Shown here: positions 25,516 to 34,459 of the stretch, piece after piece
How the letters are laid out: each line of letters starts with the position of its first letter
How positions within the stretch are numbered: the first letter of the stretch is position 1
Assembly (NCBI RefSeq): GCF_000721235.1
Contig: NZ_JOFH01000018.1
Span: 79,752 to 143,751, forward strand
Length of the DNA: 64,000 bases
Direction of reading: 5' to 3'
From: Streptomyces olivaceus
Lineage (GTDB): Bacteria; Actinomycetota; Actinomycetes; Streptomycetales; Streptomycetaceae
Position numbers and translations under genes: made by a program
Notes under the pieces: generated by a model
The model's database searches: none
Told to the model about the DNA's origin: nothing
What the model saw: only the letters and a program-made list of their open reading frames with translations

Positions 25516-27453
25516 CTACGGCACCCGGACCCACTCCGCCTTGCTCGGCGTCCCCTCGCCGTCGGTCACGAACATCATGTACCAGCCCGACTGGACCAGG
25601 TTCTTGTTCTCCGGCACCGTCACCGTCAACCGGTCGCCGTCCGCCGTGAAGTCCAGCGCGACGGACCGCTGGTCCACGTCGGTGACGTGCGTCGACGCGC
25701 TCGGCCGGATCAGCCGCACCTTCTTGACCGACCCGGCGGCCCGGGACGTGAACGTCCCCGAGTCGCCGCGCGCGATGGTCTGCGGTCCGCCCGACAGGTC
25801 GGGCCGCGAGTCGCGGTACAGGTACGGCGGCGTGTAGATCTCGATCCGCTGCTCGAACTCGCCCGGCTTGGTGTTGGCCTTGTCGGCGTAGAGCGAGTCG
25901 GAGCCGAAGAACATCAGCCGTCCGTCGGGCAGCAGGATCGAACCGGAGTGGTAGTTGCGGCCGACCAGCGGGTCGGCGACGCTCTCGAACTCGTTGGTGT
26001 CCGGGTGGTAGAGCCGGGCCTGGAGGATGTTGGAGTCGCCGCGGCCCCGGTAGTCCTCCGAGCCGCCGGAGACCAGCACGCTGTCGTCCGGCAGGACCGA
26101 GGCCTGCGGATAGCGGGTGCCCTTCTCCAGCGACGGCCCGTCGGTGAACTCCGGGTCGTCCGCCTTGAGGTCGACGATGCGGGTCTTCTCGCTGGACAGC
26201 TTGGACTCGCCGACCCCGCCGCCGCCGATCACCATGAACTTCTCGTCCTGCGCCGGCGGCAGCAGCACGGTGTTCGCCGTCTCCAGCATGTTCTTGTCGC
26301 TCATGCCGGGGACCTTGGTGAACTTGTTGGTCTCCACGTCCCAGACGCCCGGGTCGCGGCCCACGTCGTCCGGCCCGTAGCCCGCGTTGGCGCCCGAGTA
26401 GAAGACCTTGCCGTTCTGCATCAGGAACAGCGCCGGGTACGTCGGGAACTGGCGGACCTCGTCGGTGTAGGTCCACTTCTTGGTCTCGGGGTCGTAGACC
26501 TCGTTCTTGCCCGGCACCAGCTGGCCGATGTCGTCGAGGCCGGAGACGCTGAGGATCTTGCCGTCGCCCAGGGTGGTGAGCGTCGGGTACCAGCGGGCCT
26601 CGTGCATCGGGTCGACCTTGATGTACTTCTCGGCGACCGGGTCGAACTCGAAGGCGTCCCGGATGCCCTGGAAGTCCTTCTTGTCGAGCGCGAGCTTCTG
26701 TGCGATGCCGTAGGTGTTGCGGGCGTCGGCGCCCGACAGGCCCTGGACGCGGTAGTTGTCCTGCGTGCCGGTCTCGTACTCGGCGCCGGTCTTCTCCGCC
26801 TCGACGTAGATCCGCCCGAGGCCGGGGTCGTTGCGCACGAACTCGCCGGTCTGCGGGTCGAAGACCTTCTCGGCGCGCGGCACCAGGACCGGGTCCTTGG
26901 AGACGAAGGTCTTGCCGTTCTCCTTGCCGGTGAACCGGGTGCCCGCGGGCAGGGTGATCGGCTTGTCCGGGTTCTCGTTGTGGACGACCATCAGGCCGCC
27001 GGCCTTGGTGACGTCGCCCTTGAGCTTCTCGTACCGCTTGGTGCCGCCCGCGATCAGCAGGTTGCCGTTGGCGAGCTGGGTGTGGCCGGTGCAGAACAGG
27101 TCGGACGGCGTCGGCACCTTCTTGACCGTCCCCTTGACGGGGTCCCAGATCCGGGTGTCGTACTGCTTGGCGTCGGAGTTGTCCTGGTTGTTGCCCGACC
27201 CGGCGACCAGCAGCACCTTGCCGGTGCGCAGCAGCGCCGCGTGGATGGTGTTCAGCCGGTACTTCTCGGGGAACTCGACGACCTCCCACTTGCCGTTGGC
27301 GGCCTTGTACTCCGGCTGGTTGATCTTGTACTGGTGGTATTTCCCGGTCCCGAAGCGGTAGAGCCACGGCCCGTTCATCCCGGCCAGCGCTAGTACCACC
27401 ACCGTACCTATCGCGAGGCGACGGGCGCGGCGGCGGCCGGCACGGTCTTTCAT
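25516..27453 (-). CDS. glxA: Radical copper oxidase GlxA
   Basis: 645 aa. An N-terminal membrane anchor (about residues 12-31) precedes a galactose-oxidase-like beta-propeller and an Ig-like C-terminus. The cofactor residues can be counted: Cys121 (L-F-C-T-G-H-T), which cross-links to Tyr289, with Trp288 before it (A-R-W-Y-P), axial Tyr501 and His502 (R-N-Y-H-S-G-S) and His589 (S-T-H-V). GlxA makes hydrogen peroxide while oxidising the glycan made by CslA and is needed for glycan deposition at hyphal tips and for morphogenesis. Its start overlaps cslA by four bases. Confidence 0.96.
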   Translation of the reverse strand: MKDRAGRRRARRLAIGTVVVLALAGMNGPWLYRFGTGKYHQYKINQPEYKAANGKWEVVEFPEKYRLNTIHAALLRTGKVLLVAGSGNNQDNSDAKQYDTRIWDPVKGTVKKVPTPSDLFCTGHTQLANGNLLIAGGTKRYEKLKGDVTKAGGLMVVHNENPDKPITLPAGTRFTGKENGKTFVSKDPVLVPRAEKVFDPQTGEFVRNDPGLGRIYVEAEKTGAEYETGTQDNYRVQGLSGADARNTYGIAQKLALDKKDFQGIRDAFEFDPVAEKYIKVDPMHEARWYPTLTTLGDGKILSVSGLDDIGQLVPGKNEVYDPETKKWTYTDEVRQFPTYPALFLMQNGKVFYSGANAGYGPDDVGRDPGVWDVETNKFTKVPGMSDKNMLETANTVLLPPAQDEKFMVIGGGGVGESKLSSEKTRIVDLKADDPEFTDGPSLEKGTRYPQASVLPDDSVLVSGGSEDYRGRGDSNILQARLYHPDTNEFESVADPLVGRNYHSGSILLPDGRLMFFGSDSLYADKANTKPGEFEQRIEIYTPPYLYRDSRPDLSGGPQTIARGDSGTFTSRAAGSVKKVRLIRPSASTHVTDVDQRSVALDFTADGDRLTVTVPENKNLVQSGWYMMFVTDGEGTPSKAEWVRVP

Positions 27454-29471
27454 TCCTTACGTCCCCCAAGTCCACCAAGGGCGATCTGCATGGTCTGGTC
27501 GTCGCCCCCGTCGGGGGAGGCGGACCAGCTGGGCTTCCTCTGCTGCGGCGCGTGCGGCGCGTGCGGTGCCGGTGACGCGGGCGCCCGGTGGCGTCCGTGC
27601 GGCGCGTACGGCTGCGCGGGCGCGGCCGGCTGCGGCGGGACCCGGTCGGCGGGCTCCGCCGCCACGGCCGGCGGTTGCTTCTTCGCCTTCCGCAGCTCGT
27701 GCCGCCAGGCGAACATGGGCGACGCGGTGATCAGCAGCGCGAACGTCGCCCAGATGACCATCGCCGGGTGCGAGTGGCCCCAGACATAGCCGGCGGCGAT
27801 CGAGCCGCCGAAGATCGCGATGAAGTACCAGTGGTACCGGAAGGTCCCGAACAGGGTGTCGGGGCTGGCCGAGTCGCCCTTCGGGGTCACCACGAACTTG
27901 CTCTTGCGGCGCAGTACGGAGTCGATGAGCGCCTTCGCGTACAGCGGCGCCGACAGCGCCGACATGATCATGCCGGCGACGCCGCCGGAGCCCTCCGGCT
28001 CGTGCGGGGAGACGTTGTGGCGGCGGTTCCAGACGTACAGGCCGATCTGGAGCGCGGAGGCGTTGCCGTAGAGCATCAGCCAGACCGCCGGGTCGATGTC
28101 CACGCCGGAGGCGCCCAGGCCCAGGAACAGGCAGCAACTCATGGCCGCCAGGATCCAGTTGAGGGCCGACATCGGGTAGAAGATGATCATCATCGTGTAG
28201 TTGAAGAGCTTGCTCGGCGGCAGCGAGTACCAGCCCTTCCAGTACTGCTTGAGGATCGTCTCGTACGTCCCGCGCGACCAGCGCATCTGCTGGGTGAAGA
28301 AGTCCGTCCAGGCGTTCGGGCCCTCGCCGACCGCCAGCACGTCCGGGGTGTAGACCGAGCGCCACTTGCGGCCCGTGGCCGGGTTCTTGGCGCGGTGGAT
28401 CTCGAAGCCGGTCGCCATGTCCTCGGTGATCGAGTCGTACAGGCCGCCGATCTGCTTGAGCGCGCTGATGCGCACCGCGTTCGACGTGCCCACGAACATC
28501 GGGGCGCCGTAGCGGTTGCCCGCGCGCTGGATCAGGGCGTGGAAGAGGAACTGCTGCGACTCGGCGGCCTTGGTGATCGGGTTGTCGTAGTTGCCGTACA
28601 CCTGCGGGCCGATGACGAAGCCGACGTCCGGGTCGCGGAAGAAACCGAGCATCCGCTCCAGGTAGTTGGGCAGCGGCACGTGGTCGGTGTCGACGGAGGC
28701 GAAGTAGTCGTAGTCGTCGCCGTGCGCGTCCAGCCAGGCGTTGTAGTTGCCGTGCTTGGTTTTGGCGCGGTGCGGGCCCTTCTCCCGGTTCCACTTGGCG
28801 ACGCCCTTGCGGGAGAAGTGGTGCACGCCGAGGCGCGCGCAGACCTCCTTCACCTCCGGGTCGTCGCCCTCGTCGAGGAGCCAGACGTGCATCAGACCGC
28901 GGTGGCGGATCTTGACCGCCGCCTCCAGGGTCTTCGTCACCATCTCCAGCGGCTCCTTGCCGGGCACGAAGGAGGTGAGGAAGGCGACCCGGGTGCCGCT
29001 CTCGGGCACCACCGGGACCGGGTCGCGGGCGACCAGGGTGGCGTGCGCGTTCGACAGCACGTTCAGGCAGCGGAAGAGCTCGATCAGGCCGATCGCGACG
29101 AGCATCACGATGTCGAGCACGGGCAGCCAGTCGAAGGCCACGTAGTCGCGCTCGGTCCAGTGCGTGGGCTGCAGCAGCCACACCAGCAGCACCACCGAGA
29201 GGAGCGGGGCCGCGGCCAGCATCAGCGCGACCCGGAAGCGGTGGGGCTCCTGCGATATCAGCGAGCGGTACTGCACCTTGTACGGCTTGCCGGGGTCGGG
29301 CTGGGTGAGGGGGCCCGCGAGCCGGCTGTAGTGCTCGTAGTCGTACTTCGGCAGGGTCTTCTTTATCCGGCGGAACGAACCGGTGTTCCAGTTCCGGTGC
29401 CCGGGCAGCCTGAGCTGGGTCGTCTGGGACGGGTCCTGGTCCTGCCCGGCGCCCGTCGGCGTCGACGTCAT
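27450..29471 (-). CDS. cslA: Cellulose synthase-like glycosyltransferase CslA
   Basis: 673 aa. GT2-family membrane synthase: two N-terminal transmembrane helices, the catalytic domain with D-D in L-L-D-E-G-D-D, D-T-D-H (residues 261-264), T-E-D (348-350) and Q-Q-M-R-W (393-397), then about five transmembrane helices and a disordered His/Pro/Ala-rich tail. It polymerises and extrudes a beta-glucan-like polymer at growing tips of Streptomyces. It forms an operon with glxA (ATGA overlap). There is no BcsB/BcsC and no PilZ domain in it. Confidence 0.96.
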   Translation of the reverse strand: MTSTPTGAGQDQDPSQTTQLRLPGHRNWNTGSFRRIKKTLPKYDYEHYSRLAGPLTQPDPGKPYKVQYRSLISQEPHRFRVALMLAAAPLLSVVLLVWLLQPTHWTERDYVAFDWLPVLDIVMLVAIGLIELFRCLNVLSNAHATLVARDPVPVVPESGTRVAFLTSFVPGKEPLEMVTKTLEAAVKIRHRGLMHVWLLDEGDDPEVKEVCARLGVHHFSRKGVAKWNREKGPHRAKTKHGNYNAWLDAHGDDYDYFASVDTDHVPLPNYLERMLGFFRDPDVGFVIGPQVYGNYDNPITKAAESQQFLFHALIQRAGNRYGAPMFVGTSNAVRISALKQIGGLYDSITEDMATGFEIHRAKNPATGRKWRSVYTPDVLAVGEGPNAWTDFFTQQMRWSRGTYETILKQYWKGWYSLPPSKLFNYTMMIIFYPMSALNWILAAMSCCLFLGLGASGVDIDPAVWLMLYGNASALQIGLYVWNRRHNVSPHEPEGSGGVAGMIMSALSAPLYAKALIDSVLRRKSKFVVTPKGDSASPDTLFGTFRYHWYFIAIFGGSIAAGYVWGHSHPAMVIWATFALLITASPMFAWRHELRKAKKQPPAVAAEPADRVPPQPAAPAQPYAPHGRHRAPASPAPHAPHAPQQRKPSWSASPDGGDDQTMQIALGGLGGRKE

Positions 29472-29556
29472 GAGTCATCCCCCCACACGCGGATCATGCG
29501 TGTTTGGTCGCTTACTTCGCCGGCTCCGGCCCCCCTCGGCCATCACAGACGTAACA

Positions 29557-29577
29557 GTGGTGGGTGTCTGTCACCAC
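29557..29577. promoter_or_regulatory. Inverted repeat in the cslA leader region
   Basis: GTGGTG and CACCAC, separated by nine bases, lie 86 bp upstream of cslA; a TATATAG-containing AT-rich patch follows at about 29591. The 308 bp between cslA and the tRNA hold no gene. A regulatory role is inferred from position. Confidence 0.35.
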
Positions 29578-29739
29578 AGCATCCACACCTTATATAGACA
29601 TGGAAACGGCGACTCCCGGTTGCATGATGCTCCCTGCACCCTCCGGCCCGCACCCGGCCCCCCTTCAACCGGGCCAGGGTTCTACGGCGTTCGGCATGAT
29701 CGCAAGACGTCCCGGCACCGGGCCGGATCCGGACACGCC

Positions 29740-29770
29740 GAAGGCCCCCCGTGTGATACGGAGGGCCTTC
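29740..29770 (-). terminator. Terminator of tRNA-Lys copy 1
   Basis: GAAGGCCC / GGGCCTTC stem with an imperfect G/C upper stem, ten bases past the tRNA 3' end on the minus strand. No T-run. Confidence 0.6.
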
Positions 29771-29779
29771 GACCGTCGG

Positions 29780-29853
29780 TGCGCCGCCAGGGACTCGAAC
29801 CCCGGACCCGCTGATTAAGAGTCAGCTGCTCTAACCAACTGAGCTAGCGGCGC
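29780..29853 (-). tRNA. tRNA-Lys(CTT), copy 1
   Basis: 74 nt, cloverleaf complete: acceptor GCGCCGC/GCGGCGC plus discriminator A, D-arm AGCTCAGTTGGTTAGAGC, anticodon arm with loop CTCTTAA (anticodon CTT), TpsiC loop GGTTCGAGTCC. CCA is not encoded. Identical in sequence to the copies at 33254 and 45943. Confidence 0.97.
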
Positions 29854-30039
29854 CTGCTGACCCGGACAACTCTACCCGACCCCGGCGCGTGCTCCGGACC
29901 GCCGCCGAGGGGGCGACCGGCACCCGTTACATCATTCGGACCGTCAACATGCGCGCCCGGGGGACAGTTGCCACACTGACCGACATGTACCGAGATGTGC
30001 CGCCGCGGACCTGCCCAGCGGGAGTGTGAGGGGAATCGC

Positions 30040-31122
30040 ATGGAGAGCATGGAGACCCCCCTGTTCGAGGACGTCGACCCGGCGGGCGACTGCGACTGCC
30101 CCGGGTGCCGCCACTGGCGCCGCGTCCTGCCGCACGCCCCGGCCGGGCGCGGGCTCGCCCACCCGGCGGCGCACCGCGCGCTGATCGTGGCCACCGCCGC
30201 CGCGTCCGCGCTCGGTGCGGGTGCGGGTGCGGGTGCGTCCGCCGCGGTCCCGGCCGCCGTCCACGCCCCCGAGCGGCCCGGGGCCGAGCGGCACGCCCCC
30301 GGGCCCCAGGGCGCTCCGGCCGCCGACGGGCCCGGCACCCCGCAGGGCCCGCGGGCGCCGCTGCACGGGCAGGCCGCGCCGCCGGCGCCGCCCTCCGCCG
30401 GTACGAAGGCGGCCGCCCTCACCCGTACGGAGATCGTCGAGCGGGCGAAGACCTGGGTCGCCGCGAAGGTGCCGTACAGCGTCACCTCCTACTGGTCCGA
30501 CGGCTACCGGCAGGACTGCTCGGGGTTCGTGTCGATGGCGTGGAAGCTGCCCGCCAACGAGTGGACCGGGAGCCTGGCGGGCCTCGCCGAGCGGATCACC
30601 AAGGAGGAGCTGCAGCCCGGCGACATCCTCCTGTTCCACAACGCGTCCGACCCCGAGAAGGGCTCCCACGTGGTGATCTTCGGCGGCTGGACGGACGCGG
30701 CGCACACCGTCTACACGGCGTACGAGCAGACCCCGCCGCACACCCGGAAGCGCGACACGCCCTACGCCTACTGGACCGACTCGGCCGCGTTCCTGCCGTA
30801 CCGCTACACGGGCGTCACGGCCGGCAAGGCGGCGTCCCCCGCCGCCGGCGGCCCCGCCTCGCAGACAGTCGCCTCGCACGGGGTCGCCGGCTATCCCGGG
30901 CGGGCGATGTTCCGGCCGGGCGCGGAGAACCCGTACGTCACGCGGCTCGGCAGGCAGCTCGTGCGGAAGGGGTTCGGCACGCACTACACCAAGGGGCCGG
31001 GGCCGCGCTGGGGCGAGGCGGACCGGCGGGGCGTCGAGGCGTTCCAGCGCGCCCAGGGCTGGCGCGGCGGCGCGGCGGACGGCTACCCGGGCCCGGAGAC
31101 CTGGCGGCGGCTCTTCTCCTGA
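30040..31122 (+). CDS. NlpC/P60-type hydrolase with peptidoglycan-binding domain
   Basis: 360 aa from the ATG at 30040 (GAGGGG upstream). A short N-terminal Cys-rich motif (C-D-C-P-G-C-R-H-W) precedes one transmembrane segment (about residues 46-72), a Pro/Ala-rich linker, an NlpC/P60-like domain (catalytic Cys in Q-D-C-S-G-F-V-S-M-A-W, His in G-S-H-V-V-I-F-G-G-W), and a C-terminal PG_binding_1 repeat (GVEAFQRAQGW ... GPETWRRLF). It probably acts at the cell wall as a peptidase. It is followed after 59 bp by the SPFH gene. Confidence 0.9.
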   Translation: MESMETPLFEDVDPAGDCDCPGCRHWRRVLPHAPAGRGLAHPAAHRALIVATAAASALGAGAGAGASAAVPAAVHAPERPGAERHAPGPQGAPAADGPGTPQGPRAPLHGQAAPPAPPSAGTKAAALTRTEIVERAKTWVAAKVPYSVTSYWSDGYRQDCSGFVSMAWKLPANEWTGSLAGLAERITKEELQPGDILLFHNASDPEKGSHVVIFGGWTDAAHTVYTAYEQTPPHTRKRDTPYAYWTDSAAFLPYRYTGVTAGKAASPAAGGPASQTVASHGVAGYPGRAMFRPGAENPYVTRLGRQLVRKGFGTHYTKGPGPRWGEADRRGVEAFQRAQGWRGGAADGYPGPETWRRLFS

Positions 31123-31181
31123 CGCCCGCCCCGAGACGACCACCCGTTCACGGCGCGTCTGGCGCGGAGGCTGGAGGACGC

Positions 31182-32420
31182 ATGAGTACGACATCTTCGA
31201 CGAACCCCGAGACCGTGGCACCGACGGTGGTCCCGGCCGCGGCACCGGTCATGGTCCCGGCCGCGGCACCGCCCGGGGTGCCGGCCGGAGCGGAGGCGGG
31301 GGCGCCGGCGGGGCTGCCGGCCGGTGCCGCGCCCGCGGCGGAGCCCGGTCACCGGTCCGCCGTGCGGCTCATCCACAACGAGGCCACCACCGAGATCCCC
31401 GTCCACCTGCTCTTCCGCGACGACCCCGACCCGGCCCCGGTGCCGCTGCGGCCCGCGGTCGTCGGCCGCCGGCAGGCCACCGGCGAGCAGCCCCGCGCCC
31501 GGCGCCCGGTCGCGGCACGCCCGCGCCCGGTGCCTCGGCTCGACCCGGAGCTGACGGAGCGTCCGGCCCGGGTGCTGCCCGGCGCCGCGGGGGCGGCGGC
31601 GGGACTGTGCGGAGCGGCCGGCTGCGTCCTCACCTCCTGGTGGGCCGGTCTCGTGCCGCCGCTCACGGCCCAGGCGCTGGGCCTGCCCGTGCACGCGGGC
31701 GCAGGGCTCGGGCCCGCGCAGTGGGCGGCGTACGCGGGCGCGGGGGCGCTCGGGCTGTTCGGGTTCGGCGGTCTTGCCCGGGGGCGGACCGGACGGGCCT
31801 GGGTGCTCGGACTCTTCGGCCGCTACCGCGGGACGGTGCGGCGCACCGGCCTGATGTGGGTCAACCCGCTGCTGCTGCGCCGCCGGGTCGACGTGCGGCT
31901 GCGGCACTGGCGCAGCGAGCCGATGCCCGCGGCCGACGGCAACGGGGTCGCGCTCAGGGCGGTGATGCTGGTGGTGTGGCGGGTGCGGGACACCGCGCGG
32001 GCGACGCTGGGCGTCGAGGACCACGAGACGTACCTGCGCGAGTGCGTCGAGGCGGCGCTGGCCCGGGTCCCGGTGGAGCCGCTCGGCACCGTCCGCAGCT
32101 CGGCCGACCTGGCCGGTGACACGCTGACCCGCCTGGTGGCGGCCGACGCGGCGCCGGTCGGCCTGGAGGTGTTCTCGGTGCGGCCGGTCCGGGTGGAGTA
32201 CGCCCCGGAGGTGGCCGCCGCGATGCACCGGCGCCGGATCGCCGCGCTGGACGCCGCGCAGCGGGCCAGCGTGCTCACCTCGGTCGTGGACTCGGTGGAG
32301 GACACGGTGACCCGGCTGACGGTGCGCGGCCTGGTCGAGCTGGACGACTACGAGCGCAAGGTGCTGGTCAAGGACCTGACGGTGGCGTTCTGCGCGGGGC
32401 GCGGGGAGACGGGGGTCTGA
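31182..32420 (+). CDS. SPFH/band-7 domain protein
   Basis: 412 aa from the ATG at 31182 (CTGGAGG upstream). A long Ala/Pro-rich N-terminus and a basic segment precede two transmembrane helices (about residues 130-205). The SPFH domain follows: V-N-P-L-L-L-R-R-R-V-D-V-R-L-R, ADGNGVALRAVMLVVWRVRD, then LGVEDHETYLRECVEAALAR and a helical C-terminus. Such flotillin/stomatin-like proteins organise membrane microdomains. The order with the NlpC/P60 gene suggests a link to envelope maintenance. Confidence 0.88.
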   Translation: MSTTSSTNPETVAPTVVPAAAPVMVPAAAPPGVPAGAEAGAPAGLPAGAAPAAEPGHRSAVRLIHNEATTEIPVHLLFRDDPDPAPVPLRPAVVGRRQATGEQPRARRPVAARPRPVPRLDPELTERPARVLPGAAGAAAGLCGAAGCVLTSWWAGLVPPLTAQALGLPVHAGAGLGPAQWAAYAGAGALGLFGFGGLARGRTGRAWVLGLFGRYRGTVRRTGLMWVNPLLLRRRVDVRLRHWRSEPMPAADGNGVALRAVMLVVWRVRDTARATLGVEDHETYLRECVEAALARVPVEPLGTVRSSADLAGDTLTRLVAADAAPVGLEVFSVRPVRVEYAPEVAAAMHRRRIAALDAAQRASVLTSVVDSVEDTVTRLTVRGLVELDDYERKVLVKDLTVAFCAGRGETGV

Positions 32421-32480
32421 GCGCTCCCGCCCGTCCCGCTTTTGGTATGGACATGTTCAATTGACGGCAATAATCTGACA

Positions 32481-32496
32481 CTTGGTCTAGACCTAC
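32481..32496. promoter_or_regulatory. dre-like DasR site upstream of the AA10 oxygenase gene
   Basis: The perfect palindrome GGTCTAGACC (32484-32493) matches the core of the DasR-responsive element (consensus core TGGTCTAGACCA), which controls chitin and N-acetylglucosamine genes in Streptomyces. It lies 55 bp upstream of the oxygenase start. The outer bases match less well. Confidence 0.65.
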
Positions 32497-32551
32497 ACGC
32501 TCAACCTGCACGGCTCACTGACCTTCCCCACACGTCACAGGGAGCAGCAGC

Positions 32552-33157
32552 ATGCGCACCAGGACCAAGATCTACGCCGCCGCCCTCGGCATGGCGACCA
32601 CCGGAGCCCTCGTCCTCTCCTCCGGCGGCGCCAGCGGCCACGGCTACACCGATCTGCCGGTCAGCCGGCAGAAGCTCTGCCAGAACGGCAGTGTCAGCAA
32701 CTGCGGATCCATCCAGTGGGAGCCGCAGAGCGTCGAGGGGCCCAAGGGTTTCCCGGGCGGCGGTGCGGCCGACGGGCAGATCTGCTCGGGGAACAACACC
32801 CGGTTCGCCCAGCTCGACAGCCCGAAGACCCCGGGCGGCGGTGCGTGGCCGACCACCAGAGTCAGCGGCGGGCAGAGCTACACCTTCCGCTGGCAGTTCA
32901 CCGTCAGCCACGCCACGACGGACTTCAAGTACTACGTGACCAAGCCGGGCTGGAACCAGAACCACAACCTGGCCCGGTCCGACCTCAACCTGACGCCGTT
33001 CCTGACGGTCCCCTACAACAACCAGCGCCCGCCGGGGACCCTCTCCCACAGCGGCGCGCTGCCGTCCGGTCTGAGCGGGCACCACGTGATCGTCGCGGTG
33101 TGGACGATCGCCGACACGGCCAACGCGTTCTACGCCTGCTCCGACGTCACGTTCTGA
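32552..33157 (+). CDS. lpmP: AA10 lytic polysaccharide monooxygenase (LpmP-like)
   Basis: 201 aa. The signal peptide ends before His30 (G-A-S-G / H-G-Y-T), which becomes the N-terminal copper ligand; the second His of the brace is His120 (T-V-S-H-A-T-T-D). Cys pairs and W-N-Q-N-H-N-L-A-R are typical of chitin-active AA10 enzymes. The protein is a single catalytic domain without a binding module. It lies in the same neighbourhood as cslA/glxA, as the S. lividans LpmP oxygenase does. It oxidatively cleaves chitin or glycan chains outside the cell, using reductant and peroxide or oxygen. Confidence 0.95.
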   Translation: MRTRTKIYAAALGMATTGALVLSSGGASGHGYTDLPVSRQKLCQNGSVSNCGSIQWEPQSVEGPKGFPGGGAADGQICSGNNTRFAQLDSPKTPGGGAWPTTRVSGGQSYTFRWQFTVSHATTDFKYYVTKPGWNQNHNLARSDLNLTPFLTVPYNNQRPPGTLSHSGALPSGLSGHHVIVAVWTIADTANAFYACSDVTF

Positions 33158-33214
33158 GCCGGGCGCCAAAGAACCCGGGCGTCAAAGAACCAGGGCACGA
33201 AGACCGCGGGCACG

Positions 33215-33250
33215 AAAAAAGCCCCTCGCTCCGGGCGAGGGGCTTCTTCG
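33215..33250. terminator. Strong bidirectional terminator
   Basis: Perfect 9-bp stem GCCCCTCGC / GCGAGGGGC with a 5-nt loop. It has A6 on its left flank (a T-run for the minus-strand tRNA-Lys) and TTCTTC on its right flank for the oxygenase gene. Confidence 0.85.
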
Positions 33251-33253
33251 CTG

Positions 33254-33327
33254 TGCGCCGCCAGGGACTCGAACCCCGGACCCGCTGATTAAGAGTCAGC
33301 TGCTCTAACCAACTGAGCTAGCGGCGC
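33254..33327 (-). tRNA. tRNA-Lys(CTT), copy 2
   Basis: 74 nt, identical to the copy at 29780; anticodon CTT, discriminator A, CCA not encoded. It ends four bases before the strong terminator at 33215-33250. Confidence 0.97.
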
Positions 33328-33417
33328 ATGACTCCCGCCGTCCGCTTCCGCGGTCGGCGACAACGAAAATACTACCCGGTCCGCGGGGGTGCTCCCGACC
33401 ACGGCCCGGGGCGCCGC

Positions 33418-34176
33418 TCAGATCGCCAGCGACAGCAGGACCGGCGCCGCGTTCCGGTTCAGCTCCTCCGCCGCCTCGCGCAGCCGGTGCGCGTGCTCCA
33501 CCGGGAGGGACAGGGCCAGGCAGCCCGCGGCGGAGCCGGCGGTGAGCGGGACGGCCGCGCAGACCGTGCCCACCGCGTACTCCTGGAGGTCCAGCACGGG
33601 CACGGTGGGCGGCTGGGACTCCAGCCGGGAGAGCAGCAGGCGGTCACTCGTGATCGTGCGCGAGGTCAGCCGGGCCATCTTGTGCCGGGCCAGGTGGTCG
33701 CGGCGCCCGGCGTGGTCCAGCTGGGTCAGCAGGCTCTTGCCGACCGCGGTGGCGTGCGCCGAGACCCGGAAGTCCACCCACTCGTTCACCCTGGGCGCGG
33801 CCGGGCTGTCGGCGTACTGGGTGACGCTGACCTCGCCGTCGACGTACCGGCTGATGTAGACGGCGGCGCCCACGGAGTCGCGCAGCCGGTCCAGGGTGCG
33901 CTGGAGGCGCTCGCGCAGCGCGGCCTCGCGGTCGTGCGCCGAACCCGGCCGGGCCAGGACGTCCCCGGTGACGTACGCCCCGTCGGCGGTCTGCTCGACG
34001 TATCCCTCGCGGCGCAGCATGCGCAGCAGGGGGAGGAGCCGTTTCCGGGCGATGCCCGAGTCGCGGGCGAGGTCGGTGCCGGTCACTCCGGAGGTGTGCC
34101 GCGCCACCGTCTCCAGGACGCGCAGGGCGTCCTGGGCCGAGTGGTGCGGCGCGGTCGGCTTGTGCTGCAGCGCCAC
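33418..34176 (-). CDS. IclR-family regulator
   Basis: 252 aa from GTG 34176 with AGGAG upstream. The winged helix (SAQDALRVLETVARHTSGVT, then GTDLARDSGIARKRLLPLLR, about residues 13-52) is followed by the IclR effector domain with ATAVGKSLL and the C-terminal A-A-V-P-L-T. It lies downstream of the ehu transporter operon on the same strand, 283 bp away, so it could control that operon or the 2-hydroxyacid/amidase genes; this is inference. Confidence 0.9.
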   Translation of the reverse strand: MALQHKPTAPHHSAQDALRVLETVARHTSGVTGTDLARDSGIARKRLLPLLRMLRREGYVEQTADGAYVTGDVLARPGSAHDREAALRERLQRTLDRLRDSVGAAVYISRYVDGEVSVTQYADSPAAPRVNEWVDFRVSAHATAVGKSLLTQLDHAGRRDHLARHKMARLTSRTITSDRLLLSRLESQPPTVPVLDLQEYAVGTVCAAVPLTAGSAAGCLALSLPVEHAHRLREAAEELNRNAAPVLLSLAI

Positions 34177-34459
34177 GGTGGTCTCCTGCTGCGCTCGGTA
34201 GGCCCTGCCCCTGTCCCTGCCTGTGCCCCCGCTCCGGACAGCGGATCTGCGTGTCGGATCCCTTTCACGATAGCCGCCAAGCGGCCTTCCGCGAGGGGGT
34301 GTTGACGGGATTCCGGTTCGGTGTTCCGGGGCTGCCAGCTGCACCGCTGACCCTCTGGCATATGACAGCGGTCTGCCCCAACGCTCCGACCTCGGAGCAT
34401 CGGGGCAGTGACACCGGGTGTCCGGAGACCCGCGCTACAGGATCGGACTCAGGATCGGA

